64,000 bases of DNA from Alligator mississippiensis (lineage: Eukaryota; Chordata; Crocodylia; Alligatoridae), in NCBI RefSeq assembly GCF_030867095.1, contig NC_081826.1:43874001-43938000 (forward strand). The letters run 5' to 3'. A program made the translations under genes and the position numbers. Below, one piece after another: positions 25,497 through 35,358 of the stretch (position 1 is the stretch's first letter; each line of letters starts with the position of its first letter). The notes under the pieces are model-generated. The model saw only the letters and a program-made list of their open reading frames with translations. It made no database searches and was not told where the DNA came from.

Positions 25497-25527
25497 CGAT
25501 GCGGCGTGGCCCGGGGCACACGCACAT
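25497..25527 (-). CDS. PDP1: PDP1 upstream coding exon (start of extended isoform)
   Basis: On the minus strand ATG at 25527 opens MCVCPGPRRI, then one base (G) before a donor CG|GTACGT at 25496. Joined to the acceptor at 20500, the frame reads MCVCPGPRRIAIPVRSSRLP and then LFSDA, and runs in frame into MPAPT of the main exon: 25 extra residues, 561 in total. From memory the long human PDP1 isoform starts MCVCPGPRRIGIPVRSSSLP, so exon, splice sites and phase all agree. The short isoform would use the downstream ATG at 20456, with this exon's ATG skipped or absent from its first exon. The rest of the exon, upstream toward about 25.83 kb, is 5' UTR. Confidence 0.9.
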
Positions 25528-25830
25528 TCTCCTGGCGCAGCAAGAAGCCGCCAGCAGCCACGGAGCAGCGCCCGGGGAGCAAGACAGAGAGCGCAAGACA
25601 GTTAGCGGGGCGGGGAGGGGGGCAAGACAGACACGCGGCCCGCGGCCGCCCCGCCCAGCCCCGGGGACCGCCCCCGCCTCGCTCCGCACCTGGCCAGCTC
25701 CTGGGAGGCGCCCCCGGCTGCAGCCGGGCCCGGCGGGGCGGGGCGGGGGCAGCGGCGGCTCGGCGCTGAGGGACGCTGGCTCAGAACTACTGACGGCGAC
25801 GCTCGCTGCCCGCTACACCCCGCCTCCCTG
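25528..25830 (-). other. PDP1: PDP1 5' untranslated region (inferred extent)
   Basis: GC-rich sequence between the likely start site, roughly 30 bp from the TATA-like box, and the ATG at 25527. The true start site is not visible from sequence and CpG-island promoters often start at several places. Confidence 0.45.
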
Positions 25831-25856
25831 CGCCAGCGCCCGCCTGCGCTGCCGCT

Positions 25857-25985
25857 TATAAAAGCTCGCCTGCCGCCGCCCATTGGCTGTCGAGAGGGAG
25901 TCACGTGACCCGGCGGCTGCAGAGGGAGGCGGGGGGGCGAGGCGCTCGGACCAATCCGGAGCTGCTCGGGGTGGGGGCGGGGCGT
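25857..25985 (-). promoter_or_regulatory. PDP1 core promoter region
   Basis: Going upstream of the gene (rising coordinates): a TATA-like TTTTATAAG (minus strand) at about 25856-25863; an inverted ATTGG, i.e. CCAAT on the minus strand, at 25882-25886; the palindrome GTCACGTGAC around 25900-25909, an E-box of the kind bound by USF or TFE family factors; a CCAAT on the plus strand at 25951-25955; and a GGGGGCGGGG GC box near 25974. The order and spacing fit a minus-strand start near 25.83 kb. Factor binding is inference. Confidence 0.6.
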
Positions 25986-26112
25986 CACTGGTTCCTCTAA
26001 GGCGGGAAGCGCCGCGGGCTGCGGCCACGGGAGTATCATCGCCCCGCCCCGCCTAGCCTGGGGTATGCCCTGCCAGCTGGCTTTAGGCGCAAAGCAGCCT
26101 TAGGCCGCCCCC

Positions 26113-26945
26113 GGGGGTCTCCCCGCCGCTCTGCCTCGTGCCCTGCATAGGACTTCTCAATCAGCTCAGCCCGGAGATCACTTGATGGGGGGCAGAGGTA
26201 GCACTGTTAGGTTTACAAGCATGATTCACAGGGGAAACGCAGTGGTTTCCCATAGCAAGCCATAGCTGGGGGCTGGAGGAGTTCTCAGCAGAAATACTGC
26301 TCTGTTTTTCCAATCAAAAAACCCACACCAGAGTGCAAACAAAACTGGCTTTTTGTGAGCCTGCCTCCAGTCAAAGAAAAGCAGCTGAGAGCCTGGCCCT
26401 GCTCTACCTGCAGGCAGCACCGTACCTAGACTCCTGTCAGCTGCCGGCGAATTTCTAGTATTGACTTCCCTTCACCAGAGGCAATAATCATAATCGGACA
26501 AGGGGGAAAAAAAATCACTGTTTTCAGGCCCCCTTTCTGTCTGGGCCCTGGGCAGCCACCCGGTTTGCCCATGCCTGTGTCCAGCCCTGCCTGTGGGCAC
26601 CATCATGCTACTGAGAAAGAAGCATTTCAGCCAGGCTGTAGCTCACAAGCACTGAGCATCAGTCTGCACCTCAGGACACAATGCTGAAAGGCTCTCTCAA
26701 GATAAAGGAAAACCCAGTCCTCACACTGGCATTTCTATTTTGGGGAGCAACTAACTGCTGTTCACCTCCTGTCCAGCATGCTCACGCTGGCTTTCCATGC
26801 CAGGCCAACATATGGAAAAAAGATAAGAAGTGGAAGCAGACATAAACTGGAGGGGGTTCCTCAGGCTCCCCCCCCCCCCCTTTTATGTGGTGTGAGCAAG
26901 GGGTGCTTTTTGGTCTTAATAAAATATTCCCCCCCCCCCCCCATG
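26113..26945. other. upstream flank of PDP1, no gene seen
   Basis: GC falls back after the island. Two C runs lie at about 26869-26880 and 26930-26942. A stretch ending GCCCATGCCTG near 26575 resembles the right end of the hAT-like element at 40558-41852, possibly a worn fragment. Confidence 0.45.
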
Positions 26946-26948
26946 CCC

Positions 26949-26996
26949 AATAAAAGATATCACCACAGGAAATCTTTGCCGCCTCCTTTGTAGGCC
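26949..26996 (-). mobile_element. short SINE fragment
   Basis: CAATAAAAGATATCACCACA followed by GGAAATCTTTGCCGCC resembles the inverted middle of the tRNA-headed SINE at 15.0-15.27 kb (AATAAAAGATATCA and the CCTTGTCTGCC block). Only this part is present. Confidence 0.4.
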
Positions 26997-27058
26997 TCTT
27001 TCAACTAAACTAAAATGTCTTTGTAACCCCACATAGTGCATCTATACTTAAACTCTAA

Positions 27059-27569
27059 GGGCACATCTAGATGAGCGTGGTCATGTGGAATACAAACACG
27101 TTTGCAGCACCACGTACCATACAGTCTGGTGTTCTCCGCACTGCAAGGACATGCTGCTTCAGTATGCACTGCGCCAGGTTTTTTTTTCCCCGTGGATTTT
27201 TTTGACCCCTGGATATCCAGGGGTCAAAAAAAAAACTGTGGGGGAAAAAAACTGGAGCAACGCACACTCAGCAAGTGCATGCTACTGAAAAGCAGAGCCC
27301 GGCTGCCCAAAGCTGCGCTCCACTGCCAGCCAGGCTCTGCACGGCAGAATTGCCGTGGCTGCAGCCCCAGGAGGCCCCTGGACCCCAGGTAAGGCTGTTG
27401 GGGTAACACAGTGCTGCCCCAACCTCCCCTACCTGACCTGGGGCAACTTGCCATGTGGTAAAGCACACGTGGCACGGGAGTTCCCTGATAACAAGTAGCA
27501 GCGGTGCAAGGTGTGCTGTTGCTACGTGTCTCCTGGAAACCAAACATCCACACACTTCTGGACACACCC
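27059..27569. mobile_element. MITE of the GGGCACGTCTACA-end family with foldback core
   Basis: The left end GGGCACATCTAGATGAGCG is close to that of the 61.5 kb element. The right end, reverse-complemented, reads GGGTGTGTCCAGAAGTG, matching mainly through transition differences. Flanks TAA (27056-27058) and TGA (27570-27572) suggest a worn 3-bp duplication. A strong palindrome occupies its left half. Confidence 0.55.
27174..27254. repeat. 81-bp palindrome with long T/A tracts
   Basis: Centred at 27214/27215, with GACCCCTGGAT facing ATCCAGGGGTC, then T runs facing A runs, then CCCCGTGG/CTGTGGGGG and CCAGG/CTGG. Weaker inverted similarity continues further out on both sides. Confidence 0.85.
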
Positions 27570-27572
27570 TGA

Positions 27573-27986
27573 TGGGCAGAATGAGAGATAATGGCAATGT
27601 CTTGTGTTGGTGTTAGACGAGGGTGGCCACTGAGGAATCCTCAGACTAAAGGACAGCCCCTTGGTGAGGGGCTGCAGCCAAATCAGCAGTGAGAGGTGGG
27701 GCTGCCACCTCCTTGGCCAGTCAGCAGCAAGGGGCGGGGCCACCCAAAATGACTGCTATTAGGTCCATGAATGGATGAACATGTGGCACCTAGTGAAAGG
27801 AGAGAGCAAGTGATAGGATCAGCAGCAAGTTTGTGAGCCTCTGCAGCTCAGGCAGAAGGGAGCATCGCTGCCTCCCCCTGCACTGTGGTTTCACTATCCC
27901 ACAGCTCTGCCATTCTCTCTACACAGTCCAGCCTTGAGAAAACATGGCATAACAGGGTGAGGCTTAAGCACCCTCTCCCGCTATTA
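27573..27986. other. intergenic, no gene seen
   Basis: Moderately GC-rich DNA with only chance open frames. Confidence 0.5.
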
Positions 27987-28164
27987 CAGGAGTGGGCAAA
28001 ATGCGGCCCGGGGGCTGGATCCGGCCCACCAGGCCATTCTATCTGGCCCCTAAAAAATGTAGAAAATTAACATTTATCTGCCCTGGGCTGCCTGTCATGA
28101 GGCCCTTGATGGCTTGCCAAAACTCAGTAAGCAGCCCTCCACCTGAAATAATTGCCCGTCCCTG
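27987..28164. mobile_element. Charlie-like hAT MITE
   Basis: The left end CAGGAGTGGGCAAAATGCGG and the reverse complement of the right end, CAGGGACGGGCAATTATTT, are the CAGGGGTGGGCAA-type inverted repeats of Charlie-group hAT elements. A GGCCCGGGGGC block follows on the left and subterminal GGCCC motifs occur inside. The flanks CGCTATTA and CCCTACTG agree only partly, fitting an old insertion. Confidence 0.75.
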
Positions 28165-29800
28165 CCCTACTGGGATCCAGTCTCCTTCCAGCCCAGCTCC
28201 ACACTTGGGAGCCAGGGGTGCACACTGTGCAGGGACCTCACTTCCCCCCTCCCCTCATCAGCATAGACACTGGGCACCTGGGAATCTGCCCTGGGCACAT
28301 TCTGGTCAGAGCTGGGCTAAGTGGGGTCAGTGGGCATCAGATACCTGTGGCAGTGCAGCCAGCTGCCTGGTGGGACCTTCCCTTCCTTCCCCGGGAGGCA
28401 GAGAGGTTGGTTTGTCCTGGAGGAGAAATAATGGCTTAAGGAGCTGACTCAGTCACCCAGGAACCCAGAGGCCCCTCTGCAGAAAGCTTCCCGCCTCCCT
28501 GGGCAGCAGGACACCCCAGGGATTCAACATGCTGCTCTATGGGTAGGAAGATGGTAACAAGTCTCCCGGTCCCAAGGGCGTTGTCCCAGCAGGTACAAAT
28601 GCAGCGCTCCACCTGTCTGCTCTCAGGATAGAATGAAACCACCCTTAAAAGGGCTCATGAATATTAAGTTAAAGCATTACAGCTTAAATAATAATACTGA
28701 GATATTCTGAGTATTGTAGCATATGTAGAAATGTATGCCACATCCACCACCATAGTATAATAGTGGTAAACAATCCTACAGTATTGGTTTATAAACTGAG
28801 CGACAAAACGGCCTTTAGGATGAAGATTACTGTAATAAAAATGAGCATAAGTCAGTATATACCTGGCACAAATACTTCTGTCTACTAACAACTTTATCAA
28901 AAAGCATAGATTATTTCTTAGTGACAGCACACAGATAGGAGTAGATTGGCGGAATATGCCATGACTGAATTCATTTGCATTATTTGTTGTTCGCAGCACT
29001 CCGATTAACTACATGCACTAACATACAACATCAAAGTCTAGAAATACTCATAAAAAATAGATAAGCAGACACAATTAAGATGCTCATTTTCCCCATCAAG
29101 TTGTGAAAAGTGCTAGAATGCAGTTGCAGGGGGTCTGAATACATCCAATTTATAATTACATCAGTATTCTTTATAGGTATGCAGAAATAGATTTGTATAA
29201 AAATGACTGTTGATCACTACTTGTTCATGAACAGAAACATGAGTTTTGGTTCTGTAATGCCCAGCAGACATTATTTATTAGAGCAGTAGCTTATTGCTGC
29301 CAGTGCCACTCAGGCAGCCAGAATCTGACAATTCCTTTGAGACACAAGATGAATCCAAAAATCATGGCTAGTAGCCACAGAGTTACACTGCAACCAGGGG
29401 AACTGCTGCATCAGACTGTCATTCTATCTTCTGTAATATAAAGCAACAACTGAAGATGCTTCAACAGCATCATATTAAAGGTATTAGTGGGCTGGAAATG
29501 TGTTTTGTATTTAGGAATGTCCCTAAAGCCTTAAGTACATTCCTAGGAACAGAAGTATGAGAGGTAGTGTCTTGCTCTGTGCAGAATAACAAGATAGTTT
29601 GTTTATGCCTGTAAGATGGGCCATGGAGGCACAAAATCACCATCCCTTTCTGAGTACAAGATAGTTAAATGCAGGTGATGCAATTTTGGATTGTCATCTA
29701 GGAAACGACTTAAGGTTGGCTAAAATGTGTTTACTGTTCTCCCTTCTCTTTTTAAAATAATGTACAAAGGAGGGGCATGCTGCCAGTTGAATTGTCTATC
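28165..29800. other. intergenic, no gene seen
   Basis: No gene. GC-rich to about 28.5 kb, then AT-rich. The minus-strand frame at 28664-28999 is AT-rich and shows no domain. Confidence 0.5.
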
Positions 29801-29807
29801 GCGAAGG

Positions 29808-29865
29808 CATTAAGATTAGATGATCATAATAGTCCCTTTCTGGCCTTAAAATATATGAATGGGTT
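29808..29865 (+). mobile_element. CR1-type 3' tail remnant
   Basis: The run ATTAGATGATCATAATAGTC, followed by CCTTTCTGGCCTTAAAATAT, is the typical end of an old CR1/L3-type LINE (TAGATGATCA..GGTCCCTTCTGGCCTT..ATCTATGAAT). Confidence 0.65.
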
Positions 29866-30123
29866 GAATTGTCATTTGTTAATTGTCAGGTTTGAGAATG
29901 TAGAGTTCTTGCAGGCTTGGCTGTAGTCAGAGAGGAAATTGCTGATTAGCTGGGAGTATGGAGGGAGACTCTCTTCCTGACAACAGCACTTCAAATTTGT
30001 GGATTATGATTCTAGAGAAGAGGTTCAAAATAGGTTCTTGGCTGCCCTTTTGAAAGTAATGATGCTTCTTTATAGTTGTCTGCTGAAGAAAAAAACAGAA
30101 GCACAAAAAACCAAAAATCTTAT

Positions 30124-30290
30124 TCAGTACTTTCAATCCTTAGAACATTTCACAACCATTAACTCTCCCCTCCATAACACCCTGGGAAGTAACAAGGTAG
30201 GTATCTCTTTATTTTATTTACATTATTTTACACCTCCCGTCTCCTTCTTTCAAGGTCAATGTGGAAACTGGTGCTACAGCTAGAAAGGAT
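30124..30290 (+). mobile_element. possible MIR-like SINE remnant
   Basis: CATAACACCCTGGGAAGTAA, then GGTAGGTATCT, CATTATTTTACA and CAAGGTCAATGTGG follow the order of blocks in MIR-type SINEs (AACAACCCTATGAGGTAGGTA, CCCATTTTACA, CAAGGTCACACAG). The match is diffuse. Confidence 0.4.
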
Positions 30291-31670
30291 TTTTTTCTTC
30301 ATAAGCTAGCAAGAGAAAGAAAAGAATTTGGCCCTAGCAATCTAACATGATTCCACAAAAGAAAGGCAAAATATTAAAATTTTGGCTGACATTCTGGCCT
30401 TTAAACTTCTGCCAGTTTGCTGCTTTGCCAAGGGATGGGTTTATCTGAATGGAATGTTAGGTTTCCCCTCTTTCCTGAATTACTGCTGCCAGTCCTATTT
30501 TTTCACTTTGAGCAACTGCCTGCTTTTATTTTAAAAAGGTATGTGTGAATGAAAACATGTTGTTCCTTGAGAGCTTAACATTTGATGTCATTTAATGATG
30601 GGGAAGCAGTTTCCTAATACCAATGCTACTTAATATTTAGCATCTTGCCATTTCCCTGGATGAACTGTTTATCATCCAAATGTACTGAAAGACATCAATT
30701 CTTTTCTATTGTCTGCAGCTAACAGCAAATAATTCTGCACTGCCAAATTAACAGACAGCTATGCCTTATCACTGAAGCCAGAATGCTCTAATAGTCAACC
30801 CTGAAGTCTCCAATACAGATTATCAGGAGACAGTATAGATAGATCAGAAAGGCAAATTTTCATTGTAAGTCAAGTGTTTTTAGAAAACTGCAAGTTTAAA
30901 TGACTCCCTATGCCTCAACTATATGTTTTATTGACACAATTTTACTGAAACCAAGTTCAGGAACATGGGGTAGCACTTCAATTGGATTGTTGCATGCACT
31001 ATCTACTTTAATATTGTTCTAGTATCTTTCCATAGTATTAGTTATACAATATTTTAAAAACTCCCACAACTTGTTCTCTATGTCAAAAAGTGAAGGACCT
31101 ATGCTCAAATCCAGTTTTTCTAATTGGCTGACTGTCATGCCTACTTAGTGCACAAAATTAGCCAATTATAGAGGATTCATAAAAGATTTGGGGAAAAAAG
31201 GCATGTGGGCAGGGGCCAGGGTTTCGGAGGGGAAGGGAATCTAAGGAAACATGGAAGGACAAAGGACAAGCTATTATTTTAGAAAAAAAAACCCTAATAG
31301 TAAGGATCAATAAGTTTATATTACCAGAAATCTGCAGTTTGGTGGTAAACATCAGAAGATAAACATGTTAGGGTTCTAAGCAGACAGAGACTATTTGCGA
31401 ATTGTAAGGTTTATGATCCTTATTTCATCTCAGAGAACTTTGAAATTGCTTGTTGCACATCCCTCCTCTCTGGCTCTTGTTACAGTTGATGCTGTAGGGG
31501 GATAATGCAGTGCTCCTCCTTCACACAGCTGGATTCAAGAGTATTATGAGCATTTTTACAGTTTTACAGTCAATCTTAGAAAAATATTACGTTGTCTTGG
31601 CATCTCTTAAACACAATTAGAACTAGATCTAACTCAGAACTGAGCAATACGCTATGTAATTATTGCAGGA
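30291..31670. other. intergenic, no gene seen
   Basis: AT-rich DNA without a recognisable gene or bounded repeat. Confidence 0.5.
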
Positions 31671-31674
31671 ATCA

Positions 31675-31745
31675 TACCAATTCGTAATTCCCACATTTTT
31701 TAAATAAGATATGGAGAGGTTAAGAATGAGTTCCCTACTCAGGAA
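31675..31745 (+). mobile_element. possible MIR-like SINE remnant
   Basis: CCCACATTTTTTAAATAAGA then TATGGAGAGGTTAAGAATGA resembles CCCATTTTACAGATGAGGAA / CAGAGAGGTTAAGTGACTTG of MIR. Short and old. Confidence 0.4.
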
Positions 31746-34730
31746 AACATTAACTTCAATGGACACTGTGCCCTCTATTTGGGACTCCATTCTTATTGAT
31801 AGCTGTTTCTTTTGTCCCCTTTGAAAACTGTGTAGCTAGCCACTTTCAACTTCTTTCTGAATTGAAGTAGTGGAATTTAGAGGGTTATTAATTATCATCA
31901 TCAAATTTGAAAGCCCCTGGGAACCGGATCCAGTATCATAGAAGATTCAGAACTTCTTATTATCATCTTGTATTTGTCAAATCCTACTAGAAGAAGATTA
32001 AGGCTTTCCTTTCATGAAGTTGACAAGAACATTATATCAGATTACTTCAATCTCTTTTGTCTGAATTGAATAGGCAGAAATTACTCACATCTGGGTTGTG
32101 AAAAATAGCAAAGATTCTCCAAATGAGGAAAGGAAGGGGTGGGGCCATGGAAGACAAGTGCAGCTCAGAGAGAACACCACACTTAATAAAGGAGGATAGT
32201 TGTGACCGTGTTACTGTCCATGTACACTCAGGTGTGTGGCTGCAAGATGCTTGTAATTCAGGATAAGTATAGATATTGAAAAGTCCACTCCCTACTAGAA
32301 GTGTCCCACATCAGGTTAGATGCACACAGGCTAGTAATGCCTGGAATTACTGATAAGCTTGCATTACTGCTATGCTTGTAGTTAGGTTACATTCTTGTTT
32401 AGGTCCTAATCACCCTCAGATTTCATTGAGTTGCATGTTAGTGCAAGATTGGTGCTTTGGTAGGTAGCAGTAAAGCAGTATCTAAAACAGTATCCCATGA
32501 GACCCTTACATAGGCCTTGGGACCACAGGTCCTGCTTCCATATGCTCCAACCCTGCCTCTCAGTCTCTGGCAGGCTCTGCCCCTCATTGGGCAAAAGTAC
32601 AGAGCCTGTTTCCACTTTCTATCCTTTTAATACCAAGTCTAAGATTCAGGGTGTCCCCAGGCACACTTTTCAGTGGCCTCTACACTCTTCCCTTACAGCC
32701 ACAATCTGGTCCACCAGATGAAACAAAAACCACTAACATGGGTGCCTGCCCTGGCTGAAACAAGATGCCTTACTTGGATTAGCCTCACTCTGCAGTGGTG
32801 CTTGAAAAAACAAAAACAGGAAAAGACTCAGAGTACTGATCTCATTCCCAATAAGGGTTCTTAAATTTTCTTCACCCTAGTTGTCCTCTGAGTCTGCCTT
32901 TCCCAGCCTTTATTTGGCCCCTAGACTCTCCACTCTAGAGGTCTGCTCACTGTGGCTCCTATAGCCATACTGCCTCTCTGGTCTGAGGCTTGAGCTTATA
33001 AAGTGCCTTCTGGGTCACCTGACATTTCACCTCTACTCCCTGGGTTATCACTTATCAGGCATTGCCTGCACCTGGGTTTGGCTACCATCTTGTCTCAGTC
33101 TTTTCTGTCTTAGTTTGGCTCTGGCAGCACTAAGAAAGCATGAGTAGAAAAGAAAAAGAAAAGCAATAAAGAAATTGAGAGAGGAAAAAAAACTGAGAGG
33201 AAGAGAAAGCCATGCAACCCTAGACCCTTTTCCTCTTCCAGTAACAGGGTAGGGGCCCTGTTACACTGGCCAAGACCTTGTCCTTTTGACCTTTAAATAT
33301 TCTGATAAATTGCATGTTCAATGAAGTATTCTAGCTGTGGTCATACATCCCCCTCTGTGTGTGTTTGTTATAGTATATACCCGCTCCTGCCTTTAGACTA
33401 TTATTTCCTAGGAGTAGGGACTTACTACTTGTTTGGTATCTTTATGGTGCTATATAAATACATATTTTAAGCCTATCAATGTTAGCTGTCACTATGACTT
33501 GCTGATGTTAGCATTTTCCCTATATATATTTCATAAACCAAAACTTTGCTTAAAAAGGCGTTTAACTGTGACATACCTACTTACATGGATGAAAACTCTA
33601 CAAAGCAAGCACATACCAAATTACAAGACATCTCTTCACTACAGTCCAATGCCACACACAGCTTGCTTTCACTGAGTCTTCACATTGTCTCAAGGAACTT
33701 CCTTCTATCCTCAGCTGACAAAGAAACACAAACATGTTAACTTCTTTCCCAGCATAATGTTAACCCTTAATTACAAACTCAGAAACAAGATCAATTATTC
33801 TGCTTTGACATATGTGCAGATGCTGTATGTCATGTATTAGTGGAGGAAGCACGGGGTAGGCGTAGGTAGCATAGAGTACATATCATAGTTATGTATAGAC
33901 CCAAGGGCTGCTCCAACATTAAGGAAAAGCCACCAGGGCCAAAGAAACTGTAGATGCTATTTATTAGCTAGGTACTGTCTAGTTCTGCTTTCTTGACATT
34001 TGTATCTGTTTTGAAGATGGAAACACTTATGGGAGATAGAGGTTAGTCCTGAAATTTATATTTGGATCCAGCTGTGGACTCTGACCTATGCCCCCTAACT
34101 TCAATAATCTTAATTAAATAGAGATTAGAATATTTCCTAGACAATAGTGACCTGCTGCCCACTCCTATTTAATTCAGTGAGCATAACCTTGGACCCCAAG
34201 TTTCTAAATGCTATGGAAGTAAGAATTCCAGACAAAATCTAAAGTGTTTTAGGGGTTATTTCCATAAATCATCCTTTCCACTACCTCTTTTGGAGCTCAG
34301 AAACATATATGATGTTAATGAATTGAGTTAGCTATAATGTTTTTCTATTTGGTTAATATATGTAACTATTATCTTTGGCAATTCCCCTGCCACATAAATA
34401 TTTACTCTTTGCTTTAGACTTTGTCTGCTTACTTCACTTGTTTATTTAAAATGAAGAAGCCAAAGTTACTTTTTTATACCCTAAACTCTGCCACCTAGCC
34501 AATGTATCCTTGGGAAATAATCTTCCTGGAGCAGAGAACGTACTTTCTTGTCTGTCTAGAAAACAGTTAACATGGGTTCAGAACTAAACAAGCAGTTAAC
34601 TATTCAAACCAGTAAAAAGAAAAAAACAAGAACTGCTCAGAACTCTTAGGGTTAGATCTAATAAAGAACTTAGAAAGAATGTAGGCATTCACATCTAAGA
34701 TTGCAATACCAAAAAAAAAATAAAAAATCC
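31746..34730. other. intergenic, no gene seen
   Basis: No convincing gene. The purine-rich patch near 33130-33210 and scattered short frames carry no domain. Confidence 0.5.
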
Positions 34731-34733
34731 ATA

Positions 34734-35355
34734 TGCCATGTACAGACATTCAGTTTCTTTTGGGATAGTAGCTACTATCCCAGGAGAAAACACAAGTGTA
34801 CATATGTTCAGAATTTTTATCCCAGAAAAAAAGACTGCTCCTGGAGAAAAATAACTCAGGAATAACCAAGGTTAAATCACTCCCAGAAGAGTTTCTTGTG
34901 GGAGTGCAAATGCCATAGCACAGTCCTTCATTATCCCAGGGTACTTTGCTTCTGCCTACCTTCTCTTCACCCTTCCCTCCTGCTCCCTCTGACCCCCAGG
35001 AGACAGGTGTCTGCTCACTGAATTCCATTGCTCCAGCTAAGCAGGGAACAGAGCAAGCCCCCTTCACAGTCCCACATTGTGCTGCAGGGAGACACAGACT
35101 GACCCTGAGCTCTCTGGATCAGTCAATCAGGGCTGCCATCTGTGGTATAGATGGTGTACTGCTGCCATCTGTGTCCAGGAAGACCAAGGGAATGAGAGAT
35201 GCATGCACAACCTCCCCCCACCAGCACTGCAAGTTCTCTGCTCTTCAAGGGCTCAGCATTTAACTGTACATTCAAGCATCTCTGACTGAGTTTTTATACT
35301 AGGAAAACAAACCTGGTAGAAAACTCTGAGGTCATCTGAATGTGTTTACACAGCC
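34734..35355. mobile_element. MITE, 3-bp target duplication ATA
   Basis: The left end TGCCATGTACAGACATTCAG and the reverse complement of the right end, GGCTGTGTAAACACATTCAG, are inverted repeats. ATA flanks both sides (34731-34733, 35356-35358). The left end is nearly that of 46058-46456 (GGCTATGTACAGACAGTCA). The interior includes a perfect 20-bp palindrome at 34762-34781. Open frames inside are chance. Confidence 0.75.
34762..34781. repeat. perfect 20-bp palindrome inside the MITE
   Basis: GGGATAGTAGCTACTATCCC reads the same on both strands. Confidence 0.95.
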
Positions 35356-35358
35356 ATA

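Larger units (their letters stand above)
25330..26110. promoter_or_regulatory. CpG island over the PDP1 5' end
   Basis: GC and CpG density rise sharply here with many CCGCC/GGCGGG blocks, in an otherwise AT-rich window, and the island spans the upstream PDP1 exon and promoter. The overlapping open frames on both strands reflect lack of stop codons in GC-rich DNA and are not genes. Confidence 0.85.

Noticed and set aside
25301-26039. Many long open frames on both strands in the CpG island (up to 145 codons)
   Set aside because: GC-rich DNA has few stop codons. The products are low-complexity Ala/Arg/Pro/Gly strings; only the 31-base MCVCPGPRRI segment fits a known protein.
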